Assembly (NCBI GenBank): GCA_964568825.1 | Contig: CAZMSA010000031.1 | Span: 1-25,547, forward strand | Length of the DNA: 25,547 nucleotides | Source: CAVVDT01 sp964568825 | Lineage (GTDB): Bacteria > Pseudomonadota > Alphaproteobacteria > Rhizobiales > Aestuariivirgaceae | Reading direction: 5' to 3' | Shown here: piece after piece, positions 21,834 to 25,547 of the stretch | Layout: each line of letters begins with the position of its first letter | How positions within the stretch are numbered: position 1 is the first letter of the stretch | The notes under the pieces: model-generated | Told to the model about the DNA's origin: nothing | What the model saw: only the letters and a program-made list of their open reading frames with translations | Database searches by the model: none | Program-made: the position numbers and the translations under genes

Positions 21834-23129
21834 TCAGGGCAGATTGAGGCGCAGCGCCACCGAGCGAGCATGCGCTTCCAGCCCTTCGGCCCGTGCCAGC
21901 TTCACCGCGTCGGGCCCAATGGCCCTGAGCGCTGAGGCATCGCATTTCAGTATGGACGTTCGCTTCATGAAGTCGAGCACATTGAGCCCGGAGGAAAACC
22001 GCGCGCTGCGTGCCGTCGGCAGCACGTGGTTGGGCCCGCCGACATAATCGCCAACCGCCTCGGGCGTGAAGGCCCCGAGGAAGATGGCGCCGGCGTTGCG
22101 GATTTTGGCTGCCAGGCCTTCGGCATCGCGGGCGGCGATCTGCAGATGCTCGGGCGCCAGCCGGTCAACCAGTTGGGCCGCGTCCTCGAGCCGCTCGACG
22201 AGGATCACCGCACCGTTGTCGCGCCAGCTCGCTGCGGCGATCTCGGCCCGCGGCAAGGTCCTGAGCTGGCCCTCGAGGGCTGCCTCGACAGCTTGGGCGA
22301 AGGCTTGATCGTCGGTGATGAGGATCGACTGGGCCGAGGCGTCGTGCTCGGCCTGTGCCAACAGGTCGGCGGCGATCCACGCCGGATCGTTGTCGCCATC
22401 GGCGAGGATCAGCACTTCCGACGGCCCGGCGATCATGTCGATGCCGACGTGGCCGAACACCCGACGCTTGGCGGCGGCGACATAGGCGTTGCCGGGTCCG
22501 ACGATCTTGGCGACGGCGGCAATCGAGGTGGTGCCGTGGGCAAGGGCGGCTACACCTTGCGCCCCGCCGATGCGGTGGATCTCGTCGATGCCGGCGATCT
22601 CGGCGGCGGCCAGCACCTGCGGATTGAGGTGGCCGCCCGGCGTCGGCACCACCATCGCCAGGCGCGAAACCCCGGCGACGCGGGCCGGAATGGCATTCAT
22701 CAGCACCGATGACGGATAGGCGGCAAGACCACCCGGCACATAAAGCCCCACCGCCTCGATTGCGGTCCAGCGATGCCCCAGCCCGACACCGGCCGCATCG
22801 CTCCAGCGCGCATCGTCGGGGCGTTGGCGCTCATGATAGGCGGCAATCCGCCCAGCCGCGAATTCCAGCGCCTTGCGCACCTGCGGATCGCAGCGCCCGG
22901 CCGCTTCGGCGATTTCCTCAGGAGTCAGCCGCAGGCCATCGGGCCGCACCTCGAAGCCGTCGAAGCGGGCGGTATACTCGGCCACGGCTTCATCGCCGCG
23001 CCGCTGAACGTCGGAGATGATGTCGGCAACCACCTTGTCGACATCTTCGGCCTGCTCGCGCCTGGCCGCGAGCAAGCCGGCAAAGGCCGCGGCAAAGCCG
23101 GCATCGCGTTGATCGAGCCTGTAGGTCAT
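21834..23129 (-). CDS. hisD: Histidinol dehydrogenase
   Basis: The 431-residue enzyme catalyses the last two steps of histidine synthesis, L-histidinol to L-histidine with two NAD. Seen motifs include YVPGGLAAYPSSVLMNAIPA, IVGPGNAYVAAAKRRVFG, GIDMIAGPSEVLI, LLAQAEHDASAQS (zinc-side Gln/His), LAPEHLQ (catalytic Glu-His) and GDYVGGPNHVLPTARSARF. Length is normal for the family and all key residues are present. It is a housekeeping biosynthetic gene in a conserved block with UPF0262, not with other his genes. Confidence 0.97.
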   Translation of the reverse strand: MTYRLDQRDAGFAAAFAGLLAARREQAEDVDKVVADIISDVQRRGDEAVAEYTARFDGFEVRPDGLRLTPEEIAEAAGRCDPQVRKALEFAAGRIAAYHERQRPDDARWSDAAGVGLGHRWTAIEAVGLYVPGGLAAYPSSVLMNAIPARVAGVSRLAMVVPTPGGHLNPQVLAAAEIAGIDEIHRIGGAQGVAALAHGTTSIAAVAKIVGPGNAYVAAAKRRVFGHVGIDMIAGPSEVLILADGDNDPAWIAADLLAQAEHDASAQSILITDDQAFAQAVEAALEGQLRTLPRAEIAAASWRDNGAVILVERLEDAAQLVDRLAPEHLQIAARDAEGLAAKIRNAGAIFLGAFTPEAVGDYVGGPNHVLPTARSARFSSGLNVLDFMKRTSILKCDASALRAIGPDAVKLARAEGLEAHARSVALRLNLP

Positions 23130-23148
23130 GCCTTGCGCCTGTTTCTGG

Positions 23149-23601
23149 TCAGTTTGTTGCCGGGGTGTCGAGGTCGTGGTGCGGCACGTTGGGGGTCTGC
23201 CATTCCTCGCCCAGATCGCTCATCTGCGCCTCGATGCACTCGACCTCCAGCCGGATGGCGCCGCCGCCCGAAAGCGTCAGTTCGATGTGGCCGCCGGCAC
23301 CTTCCGCATCGGGCTCGAAGGTGATGGCGAGCAGGCTGACGACCGCTTCGGGGGCGCCCTGGCGCACGCGGCTGGAGCGCACCTGCCGCACCCGCTTGAT
23401 GCTGAGACCGGTGAGCCGCCGCTGGCCGGTCCTGGCGCTGGCGGGCCCGCCGTGCCACACGAAGCGGTTGGCCACCAGCGCGAAGGTACCCTCGCGGCGC
23501 AGAAAGGCAATGTCGCCGATGCGCGCGATAGCGTCCTGCATGTGGGCCGAGATGACCGCCAGGTCGTCCTGATCCAGAGCCGTCAGCTTGAGCAATGCCA
23601 T
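23149..23601 (-). CDS. DUF2948 family protein
   Basis: The 150-residue protein opens with LLKLTALDQDDLAVISAHMQDAIAR typical of DUF2948, continues with FALVANRFVWHG and ends with IRLEVECIEAQMSDLGEEW. It is found between murA and hisD in Hyphomicrobiales; no catalytic residues or membrane segments are recognisable and its role is unknown. It begins 25 bases after the murA stop and ends 19 bases before hisD, so it is probably in one transcript with both. Confidence 0.9.
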   Translation of the reverse strand: MALLKLTALDQDDLAVISAHMQDAIARIGDIAFLRREGTFALVANRFVWHGGPASARTGQRRLTGLSIKRVRQVRSSRVRQGAPEAVVSLLAITFEPDAEGAGGHIELTLSGGGAIRLEVECIEAQMSDLGEEWQTPNVPHHDLDTPATN

Positions 23602-23626
23602 GGGTTTTGCCGCCCCGGTTGAATGG

Positions 23627-24916
<1,290 letters not shown>

Positions 24917-25058
24917 GGGCAAGGGTTCCGATCGAAGGTGCGGGGCCGGGCCGCTGCGGCGGCCGGCCGGTTCATTCATCTCCAGTGTTAGAAGCATATA
25001 TGGCGCCGGCTGGGCAAGACCGCGGTTGCATTACGTCGCGAGCGCGCGGTGAGCCGAC

Positions 25059-25229
25059 TTAGCGGTCGGACGGCGAATCCTTGTCGCTTTCAGCCTCCGC
25101 GGCCTTATCGTCCGGCTGGCGGGACCTTGCCTCAGCCTTGCGGCGGCGCAGATTGGCCCTGAGCGCGGCGGCAAGACGCTGCTTGCGTTCGGCTTTCCGG
25201 TCGGGCTTGTGCATGGCTGCTTCACTCAT
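25059..25229 (-). CDS. Small highly charged protein of unknown function
   Basis: The 56-residue product is hydrophilic: a basic helix RKAERKQRLAAALRANLRRR followed by KAEARSRQ and an acidic tail (AEAESDKDSPSD). Similar small proteins with an AALRANLRRRK core occur next to murA in Hyphomicrobiales, but no function is known; nucleic-acid or membrane-surface binding is conceivable. AAGGA seven bases before the ATG at 25229 decides the start; the frame is open to 25379 and would add a hydrophobic helix, but without ribosome site support. Confidence 0.7.
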   Translation of the reverse strand: MSEAAMHKPDRKAERKQRLAAALRANLRRRKAEARSRQPDDKAAEAESDKDSPSDR

Positions 25230-25284
25230 CTGCATATCCTTGATGCCATGCCTTGAGGGGACTTGCCAAGCGATGACGGCAAAT

Positions 25285-25317
25285 AATGCCAAGGAACCTG
25301 CAATGCCAAGGGACCTG
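25285..25317. repeat. Short tandem repeat upstream of the small protein gene
   Basis: AATGCCAAGGAACCTG (25285-25300) and AATGCCAAGGGACCTG (25302-25317) differ at one position and repeat with a 17-bp period. They lie in the 241-bp gap between the small protein gene and tRNA-Thr, which otherwise shows nothing I can identify. May be replication slippage or a binding-site pair. Confidence 0.55.
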
Positions 25318-25470
25318 GGGTTTGATGCCATGAAATAGGTCAAGCCTCGGACCCTTTGCCAAAACCGCCTGCTGCGCACGATTTCTGGCCTTGCACCGGC
25401 GTTTCGCCTGTGGCACTTATCGCGGCGCCTCCCGGAGCCCGCCTCAAGACGCGCCCCGGCTGTTGGCTGT

Positions 25471-25545
<75 letters not shown>

Positions 25546-25547
25546 TT

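Noticed and set aside
25230..25379. N-terminal extension with a hydrophobic helix on the small charged protein
   Set aside because: It reads through the 17-bp tandem repeat, has no ribosome site, and the internal ATG at 25229 has a good one.

Overview
The window is GC-rich chromosomal DNA from an alphaproteobacterium, most likely of the Hyphomicrobiales (Rhizobiales). The evidence is the core block murA - DUF2948 - hisD - UPF0262 - low-molecular-weight phosphatase - maf - yacG, a BA14K-type surface protein, a FeuP-like two-component operon and FNR/FixK-type boxes. Coding density is high and no intergenic gap exceeds about 250 bases. No insertion sequence, phage gene or CRISPR array was seen.

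Layout, left to right. (1) 1-1455, minus strand: the N-terminal end of an ABC exporter and a BKACE (beta-keto acid cleavage) enzyme. (2) 1569-4015, plus strand: a PepSY protein, OmpR-family response regulator and histidine kinase in a tightly packed operon, preceded by a TTGTCA-N5-TTGTCA direct repeat that fits its own regulator. (3) 4016-4153: a short intergenic stretch of palindromic repeats. (4) 4154-6301, minus strand: a hydroxyproline epimerase of the proline racemase family and a cis-3-hydroxyproline dehydratase-like enolase-superfamily enzyme. (5) 6398-9065: a periplasmic PEBP protein, a soluble cytochrome P450, and a BA14K protein with a strong terminator.

(6) 9071-16244 is the most interesting part, an apparent low-oxygen regulon. 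A four-gene minus-strand operon encodes a beta-CASP RNase-like protein, an AMP/thymidine phosphorylase of archaeal type, a PRPP-synthetase-like protein and a small SHOCT membrane protein. It diverges from a zinc alcohol dehydrogenase. Next come a YdcH-like small protein (minus) divergent from a universal stress protein and a polymerase-X-like HhH protein lacking a polymerase domain (plus). The two divergent gaps hold near-identical FNR/FixK boxes (TTGATGCTGATCAA and TTGACGCTGATCAA). In two directions a -10-like hexamer lies exactly 22 bp from the box, the class II FNR geometry. Together the genes suggest an anaerobic programme that degrades RNA and recycles the nucleotide ribose; that function is inference.

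(7) 16334-19779, minus strand: an acyl-CoA module of citryl-CoA-lyase-like enzyme, PaaK-like CoA ligase, VOC protein and a GST broken by a frameshift. (8) 19832-24916, minus strand: the conserved housekeeping block, without the infA expected between the phosphatase and maf. (9) 25059-25545: a small basic protein, a short tandem repeat and tRNA-Thr(GGT).
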